Source: Marsupella aquatica
Lineage: Eukaryota; Marchantiophyta
Assembly: GCA_973895155.1 (NCBI GenBank)
Contig: OZ316898.1
Location: 744,001-808,000 of the forward strand
Direction: 5' to 3'
DNA: 64,000 nt
Of this stretch, positions 1 to 10,786 are shown one piece after another (position 1 is the first letter of the stretch; each line of letters begins with the position of its first letter). A model generated the notes under the pieces. It was given only the letters and a program-made list of their open reading frames with translations. It searched no databases and had not been told where the DNA came from. The position numbers and the translations under genes were made by a program.

Positions 1-28
1 GAACATTCACCTTTTTTGCATTTGTCTT

Positions 29-347
29 TCAATCTATTCATTAAAAGTGAATTATTATTCAATTTATGAGCATTTGGACAACATAAAGTGTACATTTGGC
101 TTTCAAAAAGTGTACAATTGGACAAAAAGTAAATATGTTGGCCATCAGATGTACCACCATGTTCATCCTTTGTAAATGAATTAGGATGAGACTCCTTCTA
201 GTAAAGAACATTTTTGCACCCTCAATTTTACAATTGACTATTTAGGTGTAGAGTTTGTACTATAGTGTACCTTTTGGAGTTAAAAAGTATACATTTAGAG
301 GCCTAAAAGTGAACAAAATAAAATACACTTTTAATGAATAGGGTGAT
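29..347. mobile_element. MITE-like non-autonomous relative of the large transposon
   Basis: The left end carries CTATTCATTAAAAGTGA (from 33) and the right end carries the inverted form CACTTTTAATGAATAG (326-341), followed by GGTGAT. These termini match those of the 13.3-kb element starting at 1063. The inside has no long ORF but repeats the subterminal word GTGTACATTTGG or its variants several times, as do the ends of the big element. I read it as an internally deleted derivative of the same family. The flanks (tgtctt / tagtctt) give only an imperfect target duplication. Confidence 0.6.
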
Positions 348-1062
348 AGTCTTCTTCTTTCTCTCCATTGTGTACAACACCTTGAGTTGGTTATGTTCTG
401 CTTCTCTCTTACATTTTAACGGTCTAGATTCTAATTCCTCAAAGATACACCTATACAAAGTAATATATATGTCCCTCAAAACAACATTGAGTAGCATATC
501 AACATGTTTCGATGGTCAATCCGCATGTTTAACTCCATGGGTTGAACAGTCATGCCAATACTCTTCCTGATATGTAATGCTCTAATCATTGGACACTACA
601 TCGACCAAATTTCTCATCACTGAGGATGTCTTCAAACACGATGCTCATGATAAATCCTTTTCAATTTCAACATCAGATCCTATTTCCAATACGTTCCAAT
701 ATGCTTCAGACATACCTTCTTCTCACACTCTCTCATTTCTATAAATCTAACAAGATATCTCTTTTGTCTGTTGAATTTTTTGGTGCCCATCTGGAGGGAT
801 TCAAGTGATTCCATGTACACTAGGATAACTCTCGTGGGCAACTTGCCTAAATCTTGCAAGCTCTCAATGATATGCTCAGTGTTTTGAAAACTCTGCTCAG
901 GTCGATATACATTGTATTGGTCAATTCCATTGTTCTCCAACTCTTCATGCGCAAGCTGAGTATTAAAGGTCAACTCCAGCTGAGGTTGCTGACCGATGAT
1001 CCCAGTTGATTCCACAAGACTATTCTTGATTGTGAACATCTTCTTCCTTTAGATGGCATGAG
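348..1062. other. Spacer between two related transposons with a decayed minus-strand ORF
   Basis: The only long open frame is 680-1039 on the minus strand (119 aa, mixed charged and hydrophobic, coding-like composition). I do not recognise it. Reading on past its end gives several stops, so it is probably a pseudogene fragment. The interval is flanked by the facing words GGTGAT (342-347) and ATCACC (1063-1068), which belong to the termini of the neighbouring elements. Confidence 0.35.
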
Positions 1063-1769
1063 ATCACCCTATTCATTAAAACTGGAATTTCTCTAGTCCA
1101 GAAGTTGACCTTCAAATTTCTTATTTTACCCCCAAAAGTTCTATAACTTGTTCCCCAAAAGCATACAATTTAGTGGCCAAATATACACTTTTTGAGGTCT
1201 AAAATTACAATTCTAATGCCCAAATTATTAATTAAATAATTCAATTATCAATTATTAATACTTATTAATTAAAAGACAATAAAGTGTTCTTATTATATAC
1301 AATATAAACAATGAAAAAATAGAATAAGACAATATAATAAATTCAAATGACCCGTGATAACCAAGTTACACAAACACGGAAGGTAAACCGGTGATGTATT
1401 ATAAAAGTAAAAAACCTATTTTTACAGGGTCGAGACCACGTCTGCCCCAATGCAGGCTCTAGATGGTTTTGACCGGTTACAAGTTGAATGTATATCAATT
1501 ACTATGTAAAAATTTATGTCGAGATTATCTCGACCCAAATGTAGGGTCCACATAATTTTGACCCCTTGTTGAATCTATATCTCTAGCTATTCCCTTTGTA
1601 TAGGGTCGAGACCCAAATAACCTTTTTCTGAGAACATATCTACAAGTAAAAGAGGATCAACAACATCTAGACTCAAATGGATAGTACGCATAGCTTCACT
1701 CTTTTTTCGAGTAAGAATATGTATATCTACAACTCACATCGTAACTGTTCAGTGTAGGGTCGAGATGAT

Positions 1770-2810
1770 CTAGACCCAAATCTCATGCTCCACCCCGCAT
1801 AATTCATTTGAGCAAGTAAATCTAAACCCTGACGGGTCATATTTCATATCGCGATTGCAGAAATTGAGAGGCTTTCTATTCCAGAACTTTGTGGTGAGGT
1901 CCCTACACCTCAGGACTTTTGAAACAAATCCCTGATGATTGTCTCTGTAGGGTCCTGTGTACTGATATCCAATTAATGTCTTTGCAAGGTCGTTGATCGC
2001 CTCCTCCGTCAATTCCTCCATTGGTGGTAATTGTTGCACTTCATTCTTGACATCCCAAGGAATTTCGTCCGCTGTGACATCCAAGATTGTATGGATAACC
2101 GAATGAACCCATACCATACTACCCCATCGCTCCGTCAACAATGCATAAATGGCAGCCTGTTGATCTCTGTCCGCTAAAACATTTATCATAGACCACTTTG
2201 GATGATTGATAAAAAGGTAGTGCTGAAGATTGAAGGCATGATACAATTTCCTGAGCAGAGGCCACAGTATTTCTGGAAAGAATGTATCATCCGTGGAGTG
2301 ATGCGAAAATGAGGAAGGAAACAACCCACAATTCTCTGGATTTGCAAATGCCTTCATTGGAGTGTCATCAAGAAGGAGTGTATAAGTTTTGTCGTATAAT
2401 CCACCATAACGTTTCCAAACAACCCTCAAATCCTTCAAATGAATATTTGCCTTCCCATCGGTAATGTCAGGCCTCTGGATTCCAGTATCAAATGTATCTT
2501 CTTATGTGAGAATAAACTTGAATTGCTCTCGCTCTTCTTGACTGAAGATCAAATGAATCATTTCATCCGTCCTGGGTTTCCTTGCACAAGTCCAAATGGC
2601 AACATCAAATAACGAAAAAGTTGCGATTAAGAACTTGTGAAGATGGGGTCACTCAACATACATAAAGTTAAACCCTCCACGTCTCCCCCAGTGGACACCC
2701 TTGACACTTGTCGCACTACGGCGCGGTCCAGAACTTGGCGTTTTGACAGAATCTCAACACATTTTGTTGAGGTCAAGAATCAATAGCTTCCGTCTGATCG
2801 GACCGTGAAG
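1770..2810 (-). pseudogene. FCP1/NIF-type HAD phosphatase domain, C-terminal end of the leftward transposon gene
   Basis: The minus-strand ORF 1770-2438 (222 aa) contains YTLLLDDTPMKAFANPENCG, matching the motif III/IV region of plant FCP1/NIF HAD phosphatases (LDDSPYKALxNPxN). Upstream on the same strand, about 2464-2620, are VAIWTCARKPR (the motif II-like 'VWSS' region) and, near 2770-2790, LLILDLNKM, which fits HAD motif I (DLN variant). A TGA soon after motif I and an in-frame stop near 2500 break the reading frame. An acceptor-like tttgcag precedes the motif I segment. The last 140 residues after the HAD core are unrecognised and end with a Cys-containing tail. HAD enzymes of this group dephosphorylate proteins such as the RNA polymerase II tail. 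The role inside a transposon is unknown. The family call is fairly safe and activity is unlikely in this copy. Confidence 0.6.
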
Positions 2811-2846
2811 TGGAGGCAAGGGTCCTGCAAAGAAGGAACACCAATG

Positions 2847-3461
2847 TTAGAATTGTGAGAGATAAAATAGAGGAATGTTCGAGATAATCTCAAGCATCAC
2901 AAGTGAATGTACAACAGTCAACATCATACCTATTGTTGGTTGAAGATTAGTAGTTGAAGAAATCTCAGGACATCTTCGGAGATTATTGTTGACGCACTCC
3001 ACAACTGGTAAGGGCCCGCCTATTTCTGTGAAGATAGACATAATAATTTAGACAACTGAATTTCAGGACTGTTCAAACTAACTTGGGTTTCAACCTCACG
3101 TGCTGAAAGACCCAAATTCATCTAGAAGGTTATCTCCTAGTTGGTTTTGGATGTCCAAATTTATCCCTTCGGGAAGGGTCTCAACAAGAGCTGGCTCAGA
3201 CCAAAGTGGCACTAATTTGAACTTATCCTTCCTATACTTTCTAGATCAAATAATCTTCTCAGACTGCTCTATACTGACTTATTGACCTTTTGACAGTCCA
3301 TCAGTCCAGACATAATGAGTAGCACTTGCTTTGAGTGATTTGTAACCAGTTCTACCGATTTCAGTCCCCGGTTTCCTAACAAAAGGGAGAATTACAGGGC
3401 TTCCAATAGAAGAATCTGTGAGAACAAGCTTATTCTCTGAAGCGCAAAACATTTGGTCCAA
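2847..3461 (-). pseudogene. Weak coding segments linking the HAD domain to the upstream ORF
   Basis: Two short minus-strand frames (2847-3041 and 3279-3461) lie between the HAD domain and the long ORF ending at 3392. The second continues the upstream protein in a shifted frame (residues SSIGSPVILPFVRKPG and on), suggesting a frameshift near 3430. No domain is recognisable in either. They are probably remnants of the same gene. Confidence 0.3.
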
Positions 3462-5008
3462 GGGAGAGGACGATGCACCTGCCTCGTCCTGAGGGGGAGT
3501 ATGGCCCAGCGACTAGCTTTCTTAGTAGAGAGAATCTCATCCAGTTGAGGAGGGCTTGGAATTGGTTGGCTAACTGCGTCCTGCAAGGTGGATTCCCAGC
3601 CAACATCCAAGGTTGAAGACTGTTGTTCACGTTGTGCGTCTCCAAGGCCACCCGATGAAGGAACACCTGGAAGGTCAAGATCATCTCGAGCATCATTTCC
3701 AAATTCAGGCAATATTTCACCCTCCTCTTCCATGTAGCTTGGGATTTTCAGGCCCTCCATTTTGCGATGCTCTAAATTCTTCGCAAATACTTCCTCAAAA
3801 ACACTGGCTTCCACCGGAGCTATGTCTGAGGCAAGGCCCCAAAGGCCTTTGAAGGCCCCAAGGCCTTTGAAGGCCCCAAGGCTATTCAAAGGCAAGACTG
3901 TGAAGTCTTTGTCCCACTTCTCACTGTAGTTCCAAAACGCATAAAAGTCATCAAAGAAAATTTGGGACCAGTCTGGTTCCTCTTCACAACAAATTCCCCC
4001 AAAGATGATTGAGTCTCGGGCTCCAATGAGAAAATCTCCCTCCTCCTTGGGCAGCTGATCACGGTAGTAGCTCCCGTACTCCAACTTTGTGTGGACTTTC
4101 TTCTCACGACGAATATTTTCAAAGACACTCTGAATCTGGCCTATCAATGGGCCTTGACGGAAAAAAAACATTACCAAGAGCTCCGTCGAGTTTGCCATCT
4201 GTAAACAATACTCCAGCAAGACAAAAATTTCGGCATTTGTCCACTGCCGTTGTCGAAGATGACCAAAATTGACAATGGAAAGTGGGCACGTCCTTTGCAC
4301 CAAGTCAACAATCTCAGGCTTCATTGTCCTCATCAAATTATCGCTAAAAAATGTGCGATAAGGAGTATCCTCCATTGAAGGCATCCTACCAAATACCTTG
4401 CAATATATCTGCTCAAGCCTAACAATGAGACTTTGCGGAAATGGGTCTTTTGGCCTATTTCTTTTTAGGAGGTTGGAAATCCAAACCTCTCCAGCAAGTT
4501 GTCTAAGTTTGGGCAACTCACCACGATCCATAAATGCAGACAAATATTGAGTTAGCTCAAACTAAGTGAGTGAATTGGCAAACCGATCCGGATACTTCAA
4601 GATGAAGTTCTCCACAATTTTTGCCCTCAACTTGGTCATGACTTTGAAAGTATGAGCCATATCACTCATTGATTGAACATCAGATTTGTTGTCTAGGTCT
4701 TTCTTCAATAAAACCTTCTGATGTTGAACGGCAGTAAAAACTTTCAGAATGTTGTCACTACTCAGGTCTCCTTCAAAGCATCTAAACAATGTCGGCGTAA
4801 TCATTTTGTTGTCCAGGATTTCCCGTTTATTTTTGAACCTAACTCCCCTAGACCATCTGGAAAGTCCCTTGACCCAATCGATGCACATTTGTCTCCAAGA
4901 CTGGAAGAGGTTCTCTTCCAAAAAAAGCAACCAAAAAATATTCCTCAGATCGGATTTTCCAGTCGTTATTTTGGCCAAGGCCATAAAATCTTGATCCAAA
5001 CAGTACAA
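3392..5008 (-). pseudogene. Central part of the leftward transposon gene, function unknown
   Basis: One minus-strand frame runs from 5008 to 3392, interrupted by a single stop near 4560. It encodes about 530 residues: a basic and hydrophobic first part (4562-5008), then a segment rich in Trp and Phe, and an acidic Pro/Ser-rich tail. A small in-frame duplication (3840-3890) repeats the unit GAFKGL. I recognise no domain. The frame begins right after a palindrome at 5019-5040, whose end cctcag resembles a splice acceptor in the minus direction. It lies between the ParB-like segment upstream and the HAD domain downstream on the same strand, so it is likely part of one multi-exon gene. Confidence 0.5.
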
Positions 5009-5345
5009 AGAAAATCTGAGGCTCGAGACGATCTCGAGGTAGAATTAAGGAACTATGTTGAAATTTATCGGAGAATACATGAAGATAAATCAAATACATA
5101 AACTTGACCTCGAGGCTTGAGAAAATCTCGAGCTAGAAGTGGATTTGAGTTTGAATATACCTGGAACTTTTGATGATCCGTTAGTCTATTGGACCCAATC
5201 ACGGGTCTCTCTCGACGGCCACACTCGTCAAACTATCGACGGGCATGGACCATAGTATCAAGAAAACAAGACTCATACTCCATGGTCTTATAACAGCATT
5301 TGCCCTTTGTGAGTGTTGAGCAAGTATTGTTCTTGGAGTTTTGTC

Positions 5346-6155
5346 CTAAAGAATTTGTGACTTTCGATACTGCAGACTCTTCGCGACCTCCTTCAACTTT
5401 GCATCGCTCTTAGCCCAACCTATGATCCAAATAACTGCCTTTGCCGAGTGTTGTCCACTAATTGCAAGGAACTGCACCTTCTTATTCTTAACACCCCACT
5501 CAAACTCCTTTCGATCCTCAGGAGTATTCTCATAATGGAGCAACTACGAACTCTCTCTTGAATACGGAATTAAATCCGCCACAGCTGGTACCATTCCACG
5601 GTTTTTAACCATGGATTTCGCGACCTCCATGCCATGGTCTTTATTGAACATCCTATATACCAATACTGCAAAAGGCGAATCTATACTAGTGACAGGTATG
5701 TCAAAAGTTTCATTCATGCCAAATATGTAATACTCCTCAGTCTCCTTAAGAACTTTGGCTCCTTCTTTAACGCTCTTTTCTCCCGGAGCATCTCCTGGAG
5801 TGCCGTCATCATCGGTATGTGCAATCACACCCGAGGAAGATGCCAAAATGAGATCTACATTGGGCGGTGTAGACTTTTTTGGCGGATGAGCCTTCTTCGC
5901 TTTGCTTTCGGGTTTGTCAACCCTCTTCCTCTTTTGAGACACCTTTGCTTCCTTTTTGTCCAAACCGGAGGTCTTGTCTCCTGCAGCTATGGATTTCACT
6001 TTACCTGTTTGTCTCCGATGAGACAACACCCACTTTTTACAAGCATCCTCGTCAAATTCTCCGGCTCCAAACACAAAATCAAGGGATATGGATTCAAACT
6101 CCCCCAATTTTGATTCCGACATTAGTCTCAAAACCTTCCACGTGAAAGGAGTCAT
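5346..6155 (-). pseudogene. ParB/sulfiredoxin-fold-like segment of the leftward transposon gene
   Basis: Two abutting minus-strand ORFs in one frame (5544-6155 and 5346-5543) are separated by a single TAG. The order is: a helical start; a Lys-rich Pro/Ser linker (about residues 60-105) that may be a nuclear localisation signal; then a segment with FDIPVTSIDSPF, VAKSMVKNRGMVP and, after the stop, FLAISGQHSAKAV. This order (strand, helix, 'xSIxxxGxxxP', then 'GxHxxxA') is what ParB/Srx-fold proteins show, with GQHS in the place of the G-(E/N)-(R/H)-R motif. The resemblance comes from motif order only and needs a profile search. In known proteins the fold binds or hydrolyses nucleotides or acts on DNA. 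Confidence 0.4.
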
Positions 6156-6185
6156 GAATGCATCATCACGATCAAACCCATACTT

Positions 6186-6640
6186 TCAACAATAAAGTAA
6201 TCCAAAAATTATGTCGGCTCCAGATATAGGACTATCTTCAAGCAAATTACTTGCAGTAAAACCCTCGGGGAAGAACCCCATTGATATTACGCTCAATTGT
6301 TTCCTGGCTGCATGTTCAATGTTAAGATCGCAAGAGTAGTTTTTGGCGTGAAGCCTAATTAAAGCCCACTTCCCTGTCTCGTGGTTCTCCACCGTCAAAA
6401 CCATGTCCTTACCGTTACTCGTCACAATAGAAACAACAGGCCCTAATAGGCTGCACACCAGAGGATCGACTGATGGAGACCTCGTCTTCACACAAATAAT
6501 AGTTCCTTCCATGTCTTCAATTTCAGCAAGCTCAATGGCCCAACAGAATCCAAATTGACCTTGTCCAGGGCAGGAAACCTCAATTGCATGTTCATCTTGA
6601 CTACCAAATTAGGCGATCCCAATTTCGCACCTGGTACAGC
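6186..6640 (-). pseudogene. Upstream part of the leftward transposon gene, unknown domain
   Basis: The minus-strand ORF 6186-6512 (108 aa) is in the same frame as the ParB-like ORF at 6155 and is separated from it by one in-frame stop. A second frame (6488-6688) overlaps its start, and coding-like sequence shifts between the two frames near 6530, consistent with an exon join or frameshift. The protein has strand-rich stretches (TIICVKTRS, VVSIVTSNGKDMVLTVEN) but no domain I can name. Confidence 0.4.
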
Positions 6641-6689
6641 CAAAATGGTGCAATTGTCAGAAACATGTACCACAAAACCAAGAAACAAA

Positions 6690-7660
6690 TAGGAGGCTCA
6701 AGATGATCTCGATCTTCCTTCATTATTAGGACAGCTGAGCCGACGGTTTGTGCATATGCACTGTAGTCTGACATGTTCCAATGCCACATCTCACCCGGGG
6801 AATTTGAAAAGAGATTTCAACCCCAAGAAATCTAAAAAGAGAACACAATAGTCAGGAACTACAAGAGGCTCGAGATGATCTCGAGCCACCATCTGTTTAA
6901 AAGAAAAATACAAGGGCTCAAGATGATCTTGATCCTCAGATATATCAGTTGAGGTTTTATTCCATTGCATACATAAATCAGTCAAAAATGATCCAATGTC
7001 ACCTATTCGACCACATTCAAAACCCTCTAACTCAGTGGTTTGTCATCTTCAAAAACAAGTTGGAGGACTAAGAAAGTGGTCCACAAGGCAATGTTGGATC
7101 ACATTGGATAGGATATTAGTAATTGGAGTAGACGACATGGAGTCCTTCCAACTGGAAGAAATCGGTCAAGGGATACGAATGAACATAATGGAAGATGGTG
7201 ATGAATATGTTTGGCTCGAGATGATCTCGAGCCTAACATCTCAAACGAGTGATCCAAATATTATATTCAACAATGAACATCATATTCAATCAATGATTAA
7301 AATCCACTTTCTCCATTGACTTCTCATACGCACAAACCCATTCGGATGTCAATGATCAGAACGAGTTGGAGGGTAGAGAAGTCCCTGGAGGAAGGAAATT
7401 TTAGATATTTTGGATATGATGTTCACTTTTGAATTATAAGAGCTTGAAGAAATCTGACTAGGTAACATGCAGGAAATGGATATTGGCTCGAGACGATCTC
7501 GAGCCTCATGCCACTTACATCAAATGCAAAATCACTTGATATCACAAACTTTTGAAGCAAAGTAATGCAGAAAACATCAATAGGCTCGAGATGATCTCGA
7601 GCCTCAACTGCATCTAAGGAATCCAGAAACAAGTGGACCAATTGAAGCTCGAGACAATCT
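6690..7660 (-). other. Palindrome-dense 5' part of the leftward unit
   Basis: Seven palindromes lie in about 950 bp, 50-300 bp apart, separating short open stretches of 60-72 codons on the minus strand. Each open stretch reads through a palindrome as (A/E)RDHLEP. Short exons and introns are likely here, but I cannot place the splice sites securely. Confidence 0.4.
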
Positions 7661-7669
7661 CGAGTTAAA

Positions 7670-7817
7670 CTTGAACAATGAACAAAGATGATGAATTACG
7701 TTTAATGGTGCGATGGATCTGATGCGCTGAGTCTAGATGGGTCTGAAGCTCATCCCCAACCGTTACAAGGTTGTACTCAACGAAGTCCTCCTTGGAGAAA
7801 TCTACAATAGTCGACAT
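7670..7817 (-). CDS. Probable first exon of the leftward transposon gene
   Basis: A minus-strand ATG at 7817 opens about 49 codons beginning MSTIVDFSKEDFVEYNLVTV and rich in polar residues. The open frame ends just before the palindrome at 7646-7666. It follows a purine/pyrimidine-biased leader with repeated half-palindromes, so it fits the start of the leftward transcription unit. No domain is recognised. The assignment rests on position and strand, and the true start could lie further upstream because the frame stays open to 8138. Confidence 0.35.
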
Positions 7818-7859
7818 GGCTGGTGAAGAGAGGAACGTACTACGGGCTGAGAACTTAAA

Positions 7860-7990
7860 AACAAATCTTGAGCCTAAACACAAAATCTTGACCCTATAAA
7901 ATCTCGAGGAAAAAAAATAATCTCGACCCTCTAATATCTCGAGGCTAATACAAGCATCTCGAGGCAAGAGCGCAAAAAAATCTAGAGGCA
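7860..7990 (-). repeat. Cluster of half-palindromes in the leftward leader
   Basis: At least six copies of ATCTCGAGG or close variants (ATCTTGAGC, ATCTTGACC, ATCTCGACC, ATCTAGAGG) lie within 130 bp, all in one orientation and without the matching second arm. They are single arms of the 21-bp palindromes, placed between the divergent promoters and the putative leftward start codon. Confidence 0.65.
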
Positions 7991-8049
7991 AGGGACGCGA
8001 GGAGACGAGGAGGCGAGGAGGCAAATGTGAAAATGGGGAGTTCAAAACC

Positions 8050-9540
8050 CTGAAGCCACTATAAGCCCCTCGGGGGTCGGCCTTGGCCGTGCCAAGCGTG
8101 CCACGGGCTCGTGCAGGCTCAAGTAGGCTGCCACGCAACCTGCTGGGTGCGTACAGTCATTATTACGGTCACACGTGTTGTCATTATTGTTATCCGTACT
8201 TCAGCTCTGCCACGAGTTTAGCCGTGCCACAAGTTCAACCAAGCCGTCTGATTGGCCTTTTTGTCAGTCAGGATTTTATATATTGCTTCTCTTTGCTCTC
8301 CAGCGGGTCATTCTTCTCATTTCGTTTCATTGCTCGCTCGTTGCTCCCTTTGCCTCTCTCTACTCTCTCTCTCCCTCTCCCTCTCCCTCTCCCTCTCTTT
8401 GGCTCTAGATTTCTGCTCTGATCTTTTTCTATCGTTATTTTTAAGGGTTGTGGACTCTATGTTTGTGTTTAGGATATGTCGAGACATTATCATTTTAAGC
8501 TCTGAAGGAGGTCTAAAATAATTGAGCTCCTATCTTTTAGAAAACCAAACCTTTTCAGCTTATACTAATGTCGGTCAAAATCCATTTGGAAGTCTTTTCC
8601 CTCTATTTGATGGCCTTTTAGAAGCTATTTCTCAGTAAACTGGGAGCTACTTTCTTAATTGCACCAAATCATACCTCTAGATCATCTAGAGCCATTTGGC
8701 CTCATTCACAATTGGAGGACCCAAAAGGAACGTCGCACTCAAAAATGACCATAGTTTATTATGTTTTAGGATATCATTTGTAGGGTGTAATGAGATGATA
8801 TAGAAAATTTGATGTACTATACTTAATAAACATCCTGTAGGTTGGTAACATTCATTAAACTATCTAGCATTTGAGACTTTGAAGCTTTCCTTATATGTCC
8901 TTCAAAGATTGATAAAAGGACTTGTCACGCAACGGGTCACATCCTTTCGGGACTCAGAAGGACTCTAAAAAATGCATTTTAGACAATGAAATTTTACCAA
9001 AGCATGAATACTAATAGAATAATCTTATATTTCAAAACTCAAATATTGACACACACTAAACCTTTATGTACAGGACAAAAATAATCAGTAATTTTGGCTT
9101 ATTTAGGGCCATCAATAATAGGATCCCTTAAAACAGTTGAAAACTTGATTTATCTACATGGTGAGGTAGGTAACACCATGTAAAATAGTCTTGTGAAAAA
9201 ATTAGACTTATATGTCTTGAGATAAAATCATGATGGTGCTTTTTCCATGTTACAAAAGTTATTTTTCACTAAAAAAGCATGTTTTTGAGTCCTGAATGTG
9301 GTTCCTGCGAGGTACACCCAATTGTGAATGAGGCCATTTATATGTTCTTATTTTGGGTGGCTTATTATTCATAATAGTATCTTTGTCAAATACAATTTCC
9401 TTTTTGGCTCGAGATCATCTCAAGTCATAAGTTTGATCCTCAAAATTATTAACTTTTGCTTTCTATCTAATCGTGCATTCGGTTGTCCTTGTTCTAATTG
9501 GGTTTGTAGATAGTCGAAGGTATAGAATCTGAATTCGCTA
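8050..9540. promoter_or_regulatory. Divergent intergenic region with CT microsatellite
   Basis: This interval separates the leftward and rightward units of the large transposon and should hold both promoters. It contains a pyrimidine tract of CTCTCC repeats (about 8350-8400), one palindrome at 8673-8693, a nested 638-bp MITE (8698-9335) and another palindrome at 9406-9426. I see no convincing TATA box and mark no promoter precisely. Confidence 0.4.
8698..9335 (+). mobile_element. 638-bp MITE, copy 1 (4-bp target duplication ATTT)
   Basis: The element has perfect 18-bp terminal inverted repeats GGCCTCATTCACAATTGG. ATTT flanks both ends (8694-8697 and 9336-9339). There is no substantial ORF. 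A second copy of identical length, in the opposite orientation, is at 56733-57370 with its own 4-bp duplication ACCG. This copy landed four bases after a palindrome, inside the large transposon. A 4-bp duplication fits several superfamilies, so I do not name one. Confidence 0.9.
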
Positions 9541-9544
9541 TTTA

Positions 9545-10786
9545 GTGAGATTTCATATTCTACCTCAAGATCATCTCGAGCTAGATACTTCTGAATTTTT
9601 ACATATTGGTGTTTTTGTCCCTCTTCTACCTCAAGATCGTCTCGAGGTAGAAGAGTTTCTTATTTTCTCTATCACACAGTTTTTTGGGATAAACTTCTAC
9701 ACTTGGGTTTTTTGGTTTGTTTTTGTAGTCACTTTACCTCGAGATCATCTCGAGGTAACTACATCCAACGGTTTGGACCACGGTTTCAAAATGGGGATTT
9801 TCTTTCGAGGGGACGAGCTTTGCCTCATAATCGACGGAGTAGAAGTTGCTTGCAGGACCGTCCTCAAGGTTGACCCGGGTGACTCAGTGCGTAATGTTGA
9901 TTTGGGAAGTAATCGTATTGGAGTTCTCATTGAGAAGTGCTATGAGGGATCATGGGAAATTCCTTACCCTTTGCCACCGATCAGGACCCTGTTTGATGCA
10001 GTTGACTCCTACATTATTTGGGATGCCTCTTTTGCATATTTGAAGTCACAATCAACTCCAACGACAACACAAATGGATGCCTCTTGTTCTACAAAGGATA
10101 CGGTTCCCGGTTTTGTACCAGACAAATCTTCGGTGGGAAGTTTGGGAGACTCAATTATATCTGGCCATGAAGTCGAGCTCTGGATTGGCAATCAGATTGT
10201 GGCTTGTGGATTTGTATTCAAGACAAATCCCGATGAGACCTGTCACAATGAAAGACTTGGCACTTCTAGGATTAGTGTGAAAATATGTGAAGTTTTTCAA
10301 GGAAGGGAGAGGTTACCCTTTCCTCACGTTGGAGCCGATACCATTCAGGAAGCATTGGACACTTTTGTATTCTGGAATTTAAAGGATGTTACTCGGAGGA
10401 GTTCTTCCCAGGATATACTAAACGACCTGTCCACACGGGATGTTTTTGGAAATTATAATTTCAAGGATTATAGTTTGCGTTCTAATTGGATGACCGAGGA
10501 GGTGGAATTGTATGCTGAGGATAATCGCACCAAAGTGGGGGTTGGCATCATCACAATGCCTTTCGAGTCAAGTGAAATTGATGATGAGGTTCTTGGGCCA
10601 GCTCACGTTGGGGTTGCAGTCACACGCGTGATTGACCCTCTATTTTTCCCAAATATCTCCCCAGGAGTGCCTGGTCTTGTTAGGTGGGCCGTCCGTTCAC
10701 TTCTACTGATTCAAGGGGTATTTTTCTTCTGGATCTCATTGAAGAGGTTTCTCCGAAACCAATTATTGATGGTCGAGATCATCTAG
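9545..10786 (+). CDS. Protein with three DUF8039-like repeats (plant transposon-associated)
   Basis: The 413-codon frame has its likely functional start at ATG 9791, because the first 80 codons only read through three palindromes. From there three related modules follow at about residues 90-160, 209-279 and 319-390. Each runs: a strand such as ELCLIIDGVEVA or EVELWIGNQIVACG, a hydrophilic turn, LG-x-x-R/H-(I/V)-x-V, then (L/Y)PFP-like residues and a helix ending F-x-x-W. This is the pattern of DUF8039, a domain found in plant En/Spm-type transposon proteins. The third module loses its end by a frame change near 10690-10720, where the next ORF takes over. The function of the domain is unknown to me; nucleic-acid or protein binding is a guess. 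It directly precedes, and is perhaps fused to, the DUF7869-like protein. Confidence 0.6.
   Translation: MRFHILPQDHLELDTSEFLHIGVFVPLLPQDRLEVEEFLIFSITQFFGINFYTWVFWFVFVVTLPRDHLEVTTSNGLDHGFKMGIFFRGDELCLIIDGVEVACRTVLKVDPGDSVRNVDLGSNRIGVLIEKCYEGSWEIPYPLPPIRTLFDAVDSYIIWDASFAYLKSQSTPTTTQMDASCSTKDTVPGFVPDKSSVGSLGDSIISGHEVELWIGNQIVACGFVFKTNPDETCHNERLGTSRISVKICEVFQGRERLPFPHVGADTIQEALDTFVFWNLKDVTRRSSSQDILNDLSTRDVFGNYNFKDYSLRSNWMTEEVELYAEDNRTKVGVGIITMPFESSEIDDEVLGPAHVGVAVTRVIDPLFFPNISPGVPGLVRWAVRSLLLIQGVFFFWISLKRFLRNQLLMVEII

Larger units (their letters stand above)
1427..7666 (-). repeat. Palindromic repeat family, left set (12 copies, polarity follows the leftward gene)
   Basis: Sites lie at 1427-1448 (degenerate), 1518-1534, 1757-1777, 5019-5040, 5106-5133 (degenerate), 6695-6714, 6867-6887, 6915-6935, 7213-7233, 7485-7505, 7583-7603 and 7646-7666. 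The best copies have 9-bp arms GGCTCGAGA and TCTCGAGCC around a 3-base centre. On the plus strand the centre is TGA or CGA, so on the minus strand (sense for the leftward gene) it is TCA or TCG. Many copies sit in short gaps between coding segments. The sense strand reads Arg-Asp-His-Leu-Glu in one frame. Function is unknown. They could be protein binding sites, RNA hairpins or intron-associated elements. Confidence 0.85.

Noticed and set aside
8083-8521. Three overlapping plus-strand ORFs near 8.1-8.5 kb
   Set aside because: They translate a CT-rich microsatellite (Ser-Leu-Pro runs) in different frames.
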